Source of the DNA: Apostichopus japonicus
Lineage: Eukaryota > Echinodermata > Holothuroidea > Aspidochirotida > Stichopodidae
DNA length: 62,000 bases
Assembly (NCBI RefSeq): GCF_037975245.1
Contig: NC_092581.1
Coordinates: forward strand, 14,772,303 to 14,834,302
Direction of reading: 5' to 3'
Translations under genes and position numbers: made by a program
Part shown: positions 12,273 through 24,900 of the stretch, piece after piece
Position numbering within the stretch: position 1 is the stretch's first letter
Layout: the number at the start of each line of letters is the position of its first letter
Notes under the pieces: generated by a model
The model's input: only the letters and a program-made list of their open reading frames with translations
Told to the model about the DNA's origin: nothing
Database searches by the model: none

Positions 12273-13651
12273 TGAGATCTTATTTAATCGTCTCCAACAT
12301 ACTTTTGGAATTGCAATATATACAAATTATTAGGGACAGAATGCAATGTATACAAATTGATAATGTTATCTGATGAGAAACAGCTAAGATTTGGGGTCCC
12401 ACAAGGATCTATACCTATCAGTTGCAGAAATAATTCAGCGCCATAACATCAACCATCACTGTTATGCTGATGATACGCAATTGTATTTGAATTTTGGTGC
12501 CCTTGAGTCCTGGAATGATGTATCTTTAAAGGTCCAAGCATGCCTTTCAGATATAGTCAGGTGGATGCGGGTTAATTGTTTGAAACTTAACCAGGACAAA
12601 ACTGAGTTCATTGTATTTTCACCAAAATTTCAGGGTAATGCTTTTCAAGACTTGTATATAAATATGGGACCTAACACCATATGTTCAGTTCCTAAAGTAA
12701 AGAATTTAGGTGTATATCTTGATCACAATCTTACCGTGGATAATCAAGTTGACTCTATCTGTAAGTCCTGTTATTGGCAGATCCGGAATATTGGCAAAAT
12801 TAGAAGGTATATCTCAGATGATGCATGTAAGACTTTAATCCATGCCCTTGTGACATCAAAACTGGATTTCTGCAATGCCCTGCTATATGGCCTGCCTCAC
12901 AAGCTAACCGATCGCCTTCAGCGAATTCAGAACCGCGCTGCACGGCTTGTAAGTCGCACTCGTAGACATGAGCATATTACACCCGTATTACGTGACTTAC
13001 ATTGGTTGCCGATTCATTGCAGGTTCAATTATAAGATTCTGTTATATACATATAAGTCACTTAATGGTTTAGCCCCTATCTACCTCTCTGAATTAATACA
13101 TAAATACAAGCCTACTCGATCTCTACGCTCAGAATCCAAGTCCTTACTTACCAAACCTGTCATTACATACGGAAACAGGCGTTTCGATTACTCATCTGCG
13201 ACATTATGGAACAGTTTATCGGAGGAAGCTAAGTGTGCCAAAAATATAGATGAATTTAAAAAAGTAGTCAAAACCTTTCTATTTAGATCTGCATTCCATT
13301 AACTGTGCTTTCTATACTATATATTGTCACATTATTACAACGCATTTTCCATTTTGCGTTTATAGAGCTTTAAAATTAAAAATTTTTCACATTTATATAT
13401 ATTTTAAATTTTAAGAATTTGTTTGTATCATTTTCGCTTTTACATTTGCAGCTTTTATACAATTTATTGTCAGATGGTATTTAACAAATTTTCTACCCTT
13501 TTTATACCTTACATTATCGATTTATATATTTGTATATCATGATTGTTTGTATTTTACTGTAAAGCGCCTTAGAGCAATTTCTGATTGGATAAGGCGCTAT
13601 AGAAATTTTGTATAATAAATAATAAATAAATAATAAATAAATAAATAAATA

Positions 13652-13656
<5 letters not shown>
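12270..13656 (+). mobile_element. CR1/L2-like non-LTR retrotransposon, 5'-truncated and internally deleted
   Basis: The element keeps the 3' half of its reverse transcriptase, a 3' untranslated part and a tail of AATAAAT repeats (about 13,609-13,656). Before the tail is a short inverted repeat, AGCGCCTT (13,563-13,570) and AAGGCGCT (13,591-13,598). That is a 3' hairpin as expected in this type of LINE, where the RT recognises the RNA end. TA tracts lie on both sides, so it probably inserted into a (TA)n microsatellite. Clade assignment is from RT motifs only. Confidence 0.85.
12391..13302 (+). pseudogene. Reverse transcriptase fragment of the LINE
   Basis: The long open frame carries the catalytic motif HCYADDTQLY near residue 25. 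After it come the thumb and C-terminal blocks usual for CR1/L2-type RTs (NCLKLNQDKTEF; LDFCNALLYGLP; LQRIQNRAARLV; LHWLPIHCRF; final FKKVVKTFLF). The upstream motif GVPQGS can be read at about 12,393-12,410, but in another frame. The roughly 20 residues normally between it and YADD are missing, so a deletion with frameshift lies near 12,410-12,420. Another frame change lies near 12,370. The first residues of the open frame are therefore not native. The endonuclease domain is absent, so the copy is dead. Confidence 0.88.

Positions 13657-13718
<62 letters not shown>
13657..13718. repeat. (TA)n microsatellite, right of LINE
   Basis: About 31 TA units directly after the AATAAAT tail. Confidence 0.92.
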
Positions 13719-13719
<1 letters not shown>

Positions 13720-16700
13720 TCATTGTACTAATGATTTATAGATTACAAAAATTGAATGTATAAGGAAGACTTTTTTTTACTGATCCGCTGACATGAAGAG
13801 ATCATGAAATGACAGCCATCCGAATGTCTCTTGAGAATAAGGAGCTGCCTATAGGTAAATAGACAAGCTGCACGCTATGCATATTTATCTTAGCAGACTT
13901 TGCCCAGGCATATCCTTACCATTAATTGTTTTTATACGACCTAATTAAACACGTCAACCATGGGTGGGTTCCCTTTGCATTTCCAGATTATAGTCATTAT
14001 CGAATACTTTAGACCAGTAAGGTTCAATCCAACGTAGTTATACATTCCAAGAATTAAACAACAAGGAAAGAATAGAAAATCAGGAACAGGTATTTACAGC
14101 AAGTATATTGTCTCTAGCTTTCAAACCATTCCTTGCAGTAGAATCTTGCGCAGCCGTTTCTCTCCGCTGTATAGGTGTTGGACTGAAGCCACATTACCCG
14201 CCCTACTCCGTAAAACCATGTAGGGATCACATCCCAGTATTAATACATACCACTTAGAATATGGCATAGACGGAATTTGAAGAAAAAATGGTTTCGTGCA
14301 TGTGTGTGTTTTAGAACACTATATCTAATTAAAATCATCACTTTGAGGGAAGGAATGGGTATACATGGGAAGAGTACACACTAAATAAAATCGTGGTTTT
14401 ACATTTATATCAAAGTTCAAGATATTTTTGCTGAATCGGTTTCTTGAATATCTCATGTCATAAAACTGGTGGCTTTAACCAACCCACCCTTCACACACTC
14501 AACTAAAGTAATTAAATTCCAACATAACGTATATACAGGCCTAATAAATCCCACACAAATTATATCCCTTTTGGGGATGATACCCTCCAATACAAACAGA
14601 TATTTCGATGGTCCGTCCTAACAACACAAATAAATTCAAACGAAAACTAAGCAGTTGTAACATAAATATTATTCGCAATGATAGCCAAAACCGCCGGCAG
14701 AGTAACCAGTTGTATGTATATAGATTTATGTCACTGCTGGTACGGCGGGTACATTACCGTCATTACAATCACGAGAAGTGCTTACTCGGAACGTCCCAGT
14801 GAAAAAGCTATATTTTGACTGATGAAAGAGGAACATATTATGATTATCCTGGTGAAAGTTGCAATACTCTATGTGCCTGTTTTCAATATAACAACATTTG
14901 AATTTGTCATGTGTACCAATATATAGGCTTAAAGCAATAGGTATGATGTCATAGAAGAAGTACATTGTGTCTTAATATGAATACATTAACGTCTGTGTTG
15001 TTCAATCCACAACCCTATGAGATAGTGTTAAAATCCTATCCAGTCCAATGGCAAACTATAGAGTGAAAAACTAACTCAAAACAAAACATTTTATTGTCAC
15101 TACGAAACATGTTTCAATTTCACAAGTTGATTATACAATCTGTGTTTATTTCGAACTGAATGCAAAATTCACCAAGATGCTTAAAATGTTTGAATACATA
15201 TGAAAGTAAATTTGATTTTGACCTCTACATGATTTTCAGAATGTAAATTATATACATGTAAAGTCTGAAATTATTGATTGCGGTCCTCCAGCTCCTCGCC
15301 CCACCCAGTCCCACACAGCCCACCTCCCAAAATATATTAGAACAACTAATGGGTTGAAAGGCTGATTGCTGAAGGAAATATACGTGGTTGCGTCCCTGAA
15401 GAGGACATCTCATGAAATCAATTCATCCTTATGTTCAGACTATGTCCTGCTTCCTGTAAACGACCAGCTGTTCCAGCAATTTCGTTTCCTCCCTCTGTAA
15501 TATTAAAGAAGAAAGCAGCAGAAGAAAACATTAAAAGCGTTTAAATAGCAGTAGTCTACTAACAAGCACACCGATTTTATGTCCAGAGTTTGGATTGTGG
15601 TTCCGTACAAGTACAAAAAAAAAATGCGTGCGTGCGCGTGCGCACACCCGCACCACGCACATAAGTACTCGCCCGCTCTTATCCGGATTCTTTCTTAGCC
15701 AGGATATGAAAACCAGGTATTTTGGAACAAACCATTTGCAGTTTGTTTCAATCCCCAACTTAATTTAAGTTGTGTCTTCCATGGCGACGGTATATTTGGA
15801 ATGATACCTTTATAATCAGTCTGAAAAATAAAATGTTGTACTAATACTGGTGCAGTAGTGATACAATATAGCTACTTTCAGTAAAGTATGTACCACTCAT
15901 TTGACAGTGTAAAGTCAAAACAATAGTTCTAATTCAAACTAAAAGTGTGGATATCGCCTGATTTTACTTGCGGTATAACCTGGTACTGTATTGTTTTGTT
16001 CGTCACAAGATATTACACGAATATTAAAAAACGCAATTGATAATTCTGTCATTATTGCCTACCACATTTAAAATATGTTATCAGATGTTAACAGATGACT
16101 CAAGATGTATACTGAAATGCCAAACACGATATTTACACCCATGTTCAAAACACCCATCCATCACTAAGTCATTCGATTAAACTAGTGACCATGTAAAATT
16201 GCATATTTTCCACGTAAAACTTTATGAGAGCTCTAAACACACGCGTCGGTGACTGTAACAAGCCGCATTACATCACACAACGTCTTTCGACGACATCCGT
16301 ATATATATAGCACTTCAACGTTCAAGATTGGCCTAAATATATTGAAACATGCTACTTCAGTAACACCTCTCTCAAGTGGCTTTGGTACTTAATCTTCATT
16401 GGTCAACATATCCAATCCTTAATCAAATATTGCGAGTGGCGCAGTCTGTCACGTAATAGCACAAGACCGAAGTTATTTGGTAATAGTATACACAAAAGCG
16501 CCGTTAACACTCAACATTTAATTTATACTAACTTGATTTCTTAGTATCATGTTTTGTTTTTTTTTGTTTTTTTTGCTTTCTTAAATTTCATCTCTAATTT
16601 TTTATAAATATAAATGATCACAATGGTCATAACTGTTAGGAGAATTTTAAAAATTCTGGTTATTCGCTACCCTCTAATTTCACTCAAATTGCTCCAAAAA

Positions 16701-18599
16701 AAGGGGATTTTCGCGCCCTCGGGGCAATTCCGGCCACAACAGTTTTCAATCCGGTCCGGGGAAAACAATCTTGACACAATCTTGCACAGACCTGGTATGT
16801 GGATGCTATAAGGTCCTAAGCTTGACCATCTTATCGGCCTATACCCTGCATATCGATCCATCTAGGTTTAGTGAGATTTTTTTATTCAATCCGACCATTT
16901 GCTCCAATGTTTTGTTCTTGTCCTCGTAGAATGGTGCATTTAGCTGGCAGTCGATAACTGTATCGCTGATACGACTAGTAAGCTTTGTAAGTGTGCTATG
17001 AGTCTGTAAAAGTTCTAAATATATAAATATTTTGAGTCGTGAGCTGACTTTTGGAAGGTTTTCTAACACGTCCCGCTCTGACTACATTTTAACATACAGA
17101 ATTGAATTATTAAAATATAAATTCTGTTCATGCTTCTTTATTATTGCTTTATCTTTAACGTCATAATTACTCGGTCGACTGCATTAAAACAGACATCTCG
17201 AAACGAACACGCTGCTCTGAAAATCACTGTCAAGAAAACATTCAGAATCATAGGCTAGTTACAGCAAAGGTTCAAAGTCCATATGAAGATAAGATTTTAT
17301 TTGTCCATGGTGGATCCCAATTTGCTAAAGTAAAGCCAGTCAGTTTACCGGCTAACAGCGGGTTGAGAGGTTTAAGTTATTAAGAAAAAAAATTGTCCCT
17401 CTTGCTAGCGCTTGGCTTACATTGAAACAATGTAGAGGAGTTCTATTTACCAGTAACGGACACGCATTTTCTTCTCTTTTTTTTCACAAAGTTTTCCACT
17501 TTAATTCTATAAACGAATGGCTGAAATATTTATTAATCCCTGTTTTTATTTTTTTACGTTTTCAACATTCTTGGGAATCTTTAGTCCGCTCCTCACCAAA
17601 TATAGCGTTTGCCGTGTTATATTCTTGTTTGGATTTTTCTTCCATGGATTTGTACACGCTCAGTGTAAGTGATTTTTTTTTCTTTCTTTCCATATTCTGT
17701 TAATTATTTTCATGATTACTAATATTAGTATTATTATTAATATTATTGTTTTCGTTGAAAATTAAGTCTGCTGTTCACAAAAATCTCGATTTTGATGTCA
17801 CTTTGGTTTACAACATGTTCGCTATAGAATTTGTCGTTGAAACACATTTCACCTTAAATATTTGTTTGCATTTCAATATCTTATTTTATATAATTCAGAT
17901 TTGTCTCCCTTGTTTTGCATAAATAAAAAGATGTAAACAGAAAAGTATACATAAACACCAAATGTATAGAATGCAAGAATGAAAATTCTCGCCATGCATA
18001 TGAAACACAATTATATGAAACATCCGGAGCAGTGAAGACACTGTCAGTTTCTACAGCTGGGAATCGAACCAGGGTCTTCTATTTATTCACAATTCTCTCT
18101 CTTCATATCACGCTAAATGTATGTGTGATTGGATGCAACTTTATAGGTTATTGTGAAAGGGTGTCGTATTATAAAGCCAATCATGCGACCATGCATGCAA
18201 CCCCAACCCTACCCCACCTTTGGGATTGCATGATTTTTTCTCCGAATGAGGGGCCCGGGAGACATAGCCCGTTAGATACCGAATATATCATCGAAATAGC
18301 GTTGCATATAGAATGACAAGATAGGTAAAAGGGAAGCAATGACAACCCAAAGCCTGCTAATAGTTTCTACTATATATGTACATTGTTCGAAGCAAAATTG
18401 TGTTTTTTAGGTAATTGTAAGTTCTAAATTCATTTCAGGAGAGGAATTAGCCCGTCCCCACCAAACTCCTAGATCCACAATCAAATGGCCCTTCCACTTC
18501 CCTCCGAAAACACTTGCAAGCCCCCAATTCCCTCATCATCTCGTAAGACAAACATCAATCATGTTATCCTTTCTTTTTATTCTTTTTATTTTTTGACAG
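13719..18599. other. Upstream of the first CCP-gene exon, no gene supported
   Basis: I looked here for a signal-peptide exon ending in phase 1 and could not identify one. 15,621-15,660 is a short GTGCG/GCACAC-rich patch. At 18,059-18,070 the minus strand reads GGTTCGATTCCC, a tRNA/SINE B-box-like sequence without a clear A box, possibly a SINE scrap. Confidence 0.35.
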
Positions 18600-18830
18600 C
18601 GTGTGATAGCAGTAATGAGTGTTTACTAGAATCACGTTACAAAAATGATTCAGTCGTTTGCGATATTACTCCTTTTAATACCAACAATCCGCCATGCTAC
18701 GGACACTGGTCTAAATTTGATGACTGTAGCTGTGTAAATCCCGATGCTAGAATCTCTTCGGTTGGTGCTACATATTGGTGTAATTTAGATAGCAATTGGG
18801 ATGAAGCTCTCTACGAACTTGACTGTTACG
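18600..18830 (+). CDS. Exon: cysteine-rich module with a CCP-like second half
   Basis: Acceptor TTTTTTGACAG ends at 18,599 and donor GTATGTG starts at 18,831. The exon is 231 bp, phase 1 at both ends, 77 residues. It has eight cysteines, twice the CCP number. The second half (VGATYWCNLDSNW ... ELDCY) has the CCP spacing Cys-x-Trp-x-Cys. The first half, with PPCYGHW and DDCSC, is not a standard CCP. It may be a CCP with an extra disulphide insertion or a fused lineage-specific module. There is no start codon of its own, so upstream exons must exist. Confidence 0.7.
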
Positions 18831-18898
18831 GTATGTGAAGAACATTTTATTATGCATTGTAAACCTAAAATATGTGTAAATATGTATATATATATGTG

Positions 18899-18941
<43 letters not shown>

Positions 18942-21900
18942 TTAAAACTTATCATTTCTTAATGTAGGTAATAATATAAGTAGTAAATGATTTGTTTTAA
19001 TATTATTAATCTTAACAATATTCCATACATGAAAAAGTGATGTACTCCTATGATCATGTACTGTAAAAATTAAATGACAAACGTCGGTTAAAAAGTAAAT
19101 TCAGAATGTGATATTACTTCCTCTCCAATCATAAGAGTTTTCACGATTACATACACACCCAGCAAGACTGCATAAGAAGGCACGAAACGGCCACACAAAT
19201 ATCCTCAATTTTTGGTTCAGTAGTGTCAGAAGTAGGTTCACTTTGTTGTTGCTGTGAGAAAGATTCCAGTAATTAAAATATAGTCGATTTGTGTTGGCTT
19301 TGTATAGTCCGTAAATGAACATCTAAGACTTCTTTTTTTGGCTCCCACGTGAAACTCAGAAAGCTAGGTCATCATATTACTAACTCACTAAAGCTCACAT
19401 ATAAAACGATGACTTTAGGCAATAGTTTAATCTTAGGATAATGTACCCTATCCTCCACCCCCCCCCCCTCAAAAATACAGAAGTGCAATAATTGAGTGCT
19501 ATAAATGTTTCCCTACCTATTCTGCTTTTTAAGATATTCAGCTTAAAACTATACTACAATTTTCGGAATGCTACCGTACTTTAAGGCTAAATTGACATTA
19601 AAATGACGTTAGCACCTCAGTGCAGTCCTTAATGTGAATCCTTCTTATATATAATTCTAATAGCTCGACCAAAACATGTTCATTTAACTTCACTAAACAA
19701 CATAGCAGACTTATAGACAGCATTAAGCACCAGTTGTCCTTGAAAAACTTGTTATGAATGGTATAAGTGTTATTTGAGGCCATTAAAGTCTTATGTTTTC
19801 CAACTGAGTTTTAACATTGCTACCTATAGGAAATAACCTAATGTTATGTTTGTTAGACTAAGCGGTAAAGCCGCTTTAACTTATAGGCCTCAGATGATTA
19901 AAGGGTCATTTCTCAATAAAAAAATGAAGTGGTATAGAAAAACAGCCTGGAGTGATAACTAACCTTTAACTGCAAACACACTTGTGCCCTTCGTAGGTAT
20001 GATGGCTGGTTTAACTAGGATAAAAAAAAAATTGCAATTTGTTCCAAAAACATCCATTAAATTAGCATACAAGTAGAAAATACTGGATAACAGTTTTTCT
20101 GTGTTTTGGAAAAAAACAAAACCAAAATATCGATCGACCTATACCGGCATAGAGGTTCAGAACCGGTGCGCCGCTGGGACAAAAGGTATCGAAGAATCCA
20201 ATTTGTGTCATGATCGCGAAAGGCTACTAGAATAGTTTCGTTCGAGGTGTTTAATACGACCCTTGATTTCAAGGCCCCAGGGCTGCAGGGTCACTAAACC
20301 AGTCGAAATGTATGTCATAGTCCGTCACTCCGTTTAAAAAATATGCTGATGCTAAGCAAATATTAATTATTCAGTTTACGTTATGTCTGCAACATTATTA
20401 TACATGTGACATGTGAACAAAGATCTGGTGTGTAGACATTCTGGAATGTCAATTTCCGACTGAGACAGTTTCATCAGTTTTCGTCCCGTTTATCAAAGTG
20501 CACCATACATATTCGACACTAAGAATGAGTCTCAATATATGAAACCATGCAGCCACCTATCGTTAGGAACTCTATACGCTCCAGGGCTTATATCTTATCA
20601 GGTTTAACCATAATGTAAGCAAATTTCTGTCGCATATATTACCTATAAAAAATCAGCCATTGAATAGGTGTATATGGTCGCTTAGTTCACCGTCATGAGT
20701 TTGATCTGCAATAATATCAAATCTAAAGTATACAGGCTCGTGATAAAACGATTTATGTGTCAGAAGCATCGTCAATTCATTGTGGGAGAAAGACAACAAT
20801 TTAAGGAGGGACACAATATTTCTGTCCTGAAATTTGTGAAGGTTTCGTACACGTGGTGTTGGCAGAATTAGAGGGCGCAGTTCTCTGTACTGAGGGTTAA
20901 TTGAAGCTAAGACACCCCACCCAGGCTGTTAAATTTTCATGATATGACGACTACTCAACGCATTCATTCGGCCTGCAGTATTGCATCACTCAGACACTGT
21001 TCCATATTATTAAAGTAATCGTCATTTCTAAAACGAAATTGGAAATTGTCAACATTTTGGACTTAATAAGTCAAACAAAAGACTAACATTACCATCCATT
21101 GGCGTGCATGGGATTTATAAGGCGGGCGGGAAAGGGGGTATGGAAAATTCTAATCCCCCTTCCCGACTGGTTTAGCTAGGGCAACGAAGACCTGGAGAAG
21201 TTGTGTAACTCTCCCCTGACAGAATGTTAAATATCCCTATTGAATATTTAAACCGTTTCAGACAATCGAGGTTGGGCAATGCCCCGCTCGTACCTACCAC
21301 TTTTCACACACCAAAGGGTTACATAAATACATATTTATTCTTCATCTATTTAAAAAGTGATTAAAACTTGTGTTTGGAAAATTAGGACTTTGTACAAACT
21401 TGGGCATAGAGTATTAAATAAAATGTAAGTAAATCAACTTCCTCTTTCTAATCAGTCAATATCTTTGCACAATACTTTAATGATTCCCCAATTTTACTGA
21501 AGATTAAATGTTTCACAAAATGTAACTATTATTCTGTAAACATAAATCAAAAGCAATACTAGCCGTTTACGCTTTGCATTTGATTTCCAGATCCGTGTTA
21601 TACCGACGCTGGATATAACGTCATCGCAGTAGATCCTAATGGAGATTCAACTAATGTTATCCAAGATGGTGACTACGTGGTGTATTCCTGCCCTGAAAAC
21701 TACACCAGTGTTGGTACCGCAAAGGTCACATGTAATGACGGTGTATGGGAAGACCACGATATATTTGAATGTAACGGTAAGAAATTTGCTCAAATAAATA
21801 AATACCAGATCAGATATTTGAAAGAATAATCTTTTAGGAATCTTTGTTAGGAATCTAGGTAGGGATCCAATATCAAGTTTTGTTTCTGTACTGTCAATTA

Positions 21901-24900
21901 ATTGGATGGTACTTTGCCCAATCAACTGCAAATAATTTCTGTGACGTAGCGTATTGTGTGTCCATTAATATCATGCTAAGTGAAATCATGTAGAAGTTAA
22001 TTCAATCGCCCAGCAGTCGCTAAATAATGTAGTATAGTATACATCTAGGTATATATGTGGTTGAAATCGATGACTTAGCCACACATTGCAAACCTATTTG
22101 ACGTGACCGCCGCGTGTAACGGGTATCCTGAACTTAACGTTCTATTGTACCTGTACGTACACTGATAAAGACATATATTAAAATCGCATCCAGAAAAGTG
22201 AATTTCGAGCTCTTTTCATAGACATGTAACTTTTTTTTAAGTATTCGATCGGTTGGTTTCAATTTAATGAGATCTAAACTATCTCAGAGATAATTTGCGT
22301 GTTGTAAGTTACGAACATGTGTCACTAGCGTGGCAAGAACTACTATAGTAAACACCAATACTCGCAATATATAATGCATAATCTGAAAGAAATTTGCGCC
22401 TGTGATTTGGTAATATAGCTCCTAATTGACTAACAGTACGCCCACTGTCATGTAATATATATCAGGCTGCTTTGATTTGATCACCCTCCCTAATAAGGAA
22501 TGTTTCGCAATGCAAATTCCGGTCGGCGCTTGTGATATTTGCCCACACTCTATATTATAGGTGCGACGAATGACACGATATAAATACTAACCAATCATAT
22601 TATTATATTGTTGTGATGAATATTCATTACAAGATATTAGTGTGTCTTCAATGTATCAGGAATTATTCCCATTGAGCCAATCAGAGCACTTCAAAATTTC
22701 TTTACGAAACATATTATAATGGAGCATGGTTATGTTTAAAGCATGGCAGCTTGCTAAAAATTCTTCTCGGAGACTTGTAAGTTAGGAAGGAAAAAGGACT
22801 CTCGTGATCATATTGATTGAGAGTGCATGGAATAATTGGCCGGAAAATAAAATTATATTTAATCTTTTTTCCAACAAATCAGTCCTGAATATACTAATCA
22901 AGGAAAATTTAAAAGAGATCTGTTTTGTCATCATGTTGAAGTCTCTCCTTTCTCTGCGTGCTGACTCTGAGAGCCTTTTCCTTTCTGGCAACGGACTCCT
23001 CGTACCTAGGGCATCAGAGTACTAACGCAAATTTATCATGAGGGTCCAAAAACAATATCTTACACTACTGTATAGCAGAACGTAAAGTCCCGGCCGGGGG
23101 ACCAAATCCCCTGTTGTGAAGCACTTTAGAACTAAATGTTAGCTGAAAACAATGCAATCCGTATATAATTGAAAACAACTTTACTCTATATCGATGTTTC
23201 CTTACGCACCGCTATTTCGATAGCAACCTATAATAATAGTAACCCTGGCCCCATCGATTGCCATTGGTTCTTACCCCTAAATCGCACTAGGAAAGAAAAA
23301 GTTGGGTCAAAGATTTACCAGTGACATATGCAATATATATTTGAACATTATTTTGTCTTGGTTTGGGTGACGGCCAAACGTAAAATACAATAGTCAGAAT
23401 AAATTAAGCCTTTGAAATCTACACACTTTTCGTCCATATAGTTATTCTACGTAATTTTAATGTGTCTGTGTTTACTGTGTCTTTTAAAGAGATTTCCTTA
23501 GCTTGGAACAAGAATTACTTCAGTCCATTGTAAACTATATGTAATGGTTATATTTTCACTTAATGAATGCAAAGAAAAACACAACATTTTTCTACAAAAC
23601 AGGGTTAAAAAGAATGTATTCTGCTACCAGAACCGCCAGAAAATCCACAAAATGACAACAAAATTTAAATGCTTTGACAGTTTAAAAAATATTTATTTGG
23701 TGCTAAACATAATTTTTTACTGGTATGCACGCAGGTATGCATGCAGGTATTCACACTAGTATGCATGTAGGTATGAATATTGGTATACACACTGGTAGGG
23801 TATGCAGGTATGTATTCAGGTGTGCATGCAGCTATGCATGCTGGTATGCAGACTAGTATGCATGAATGTATGCATGTAAATATGCAGACTAGTATGCATG
23901 CAGGTATGCATTCCGTTATGCATGCAGGTATGCATCTTGATATACAGACCAGTATGCATGAAGGTAGGCATGCAGGTATTCACACTAGTATGCACGTGGG
24001 TATGAATGTTGGTATGCACACTGATAGGGTATGCAGGTATGTATTCAGGTATACATGCATGTTGGTATGCAGACTATCATGTTTGCGGGCTGGCATGCAG
24101 GTATGCAGGCTGGTATGTATGCAGTTGTGTTCATAGGTATGCAGTGGCGTAGGAAGGTACTTTTGAGGGGGGGGGGCTGAAGACTGATGGCCGGCCTGGG
24201 GGAGGGGTCTAAGAAAATGGAAATTTGGAATTTTTTTTTGCATTTCCAGGTGGCCTCAGATGCAATTTGGTGCAATATAGCACACTTCAACATGCACCCA
24301 CTCCATTTTGTAAATAATTTTGCATTTTCACCTGGCCTTAGATGCAATTTGGTGCTCCAAATGAGACTTTTTTCTCATTTGGAAATGAAAAAGGGGTTTT
24401 CTAACTTGCGAAGCGGGGGGGGCGGAATGATACTTCCGCCCCCCCATATTTTTCACTGGTGGGCTGGCGCCCCCCCCCCAGCCCCCGGTTCCTACGCCCT
24501 TGTAGTTTTGCATACATGCACATATGTATACAGGTATATGTGTACAAGTATAAAGGTAGGTATGCAGACCTGTATATATAGGTTAGCACAGTGGTTTACA
24601 TACAGCTATACATACAACTATATAAGCGCGCAGGAACAGATCGACTGAGACGATGATCTGGACACCCGGTCAAAAAACAGTTCTACCACCGGGTCCACCA
24701 GCATAGCCAACTGGCAAGTAATCATCAAAACTTAAAGGCATTGAAGACTCGCCCCAAACCGCGTGCGGCCATCTGAAAAAGTTAACTTTCTGTTGCTTGC
24801 AAGTGACGTTTTGTTCGCGTCGCTACAAAATGCAGACGATAAGGAAACGTGATACCTTAATTGTTATCTTTAGCTGGACCTGAGATGTCCATCGCTGTAT

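Noticed and set aside
16667-17069. Overlapping minus-strand frames
   Set aside because: No recognisable motif, no splice context, and two competing frames over the same bases.
18050-18080. tRNA gene suggested by a B-box sequence on the minus strand
   Set aside because: Only the T-arm-like GGTTCGATTCCC is present; no A box or cloverleaf could be found. At most a SINE remnant.
23780-24136. Met/His-rich open frames on both strands
   Set aside because: By-product of a 12-bp minisatellite whose unit is a multiple of three and lacks stops.
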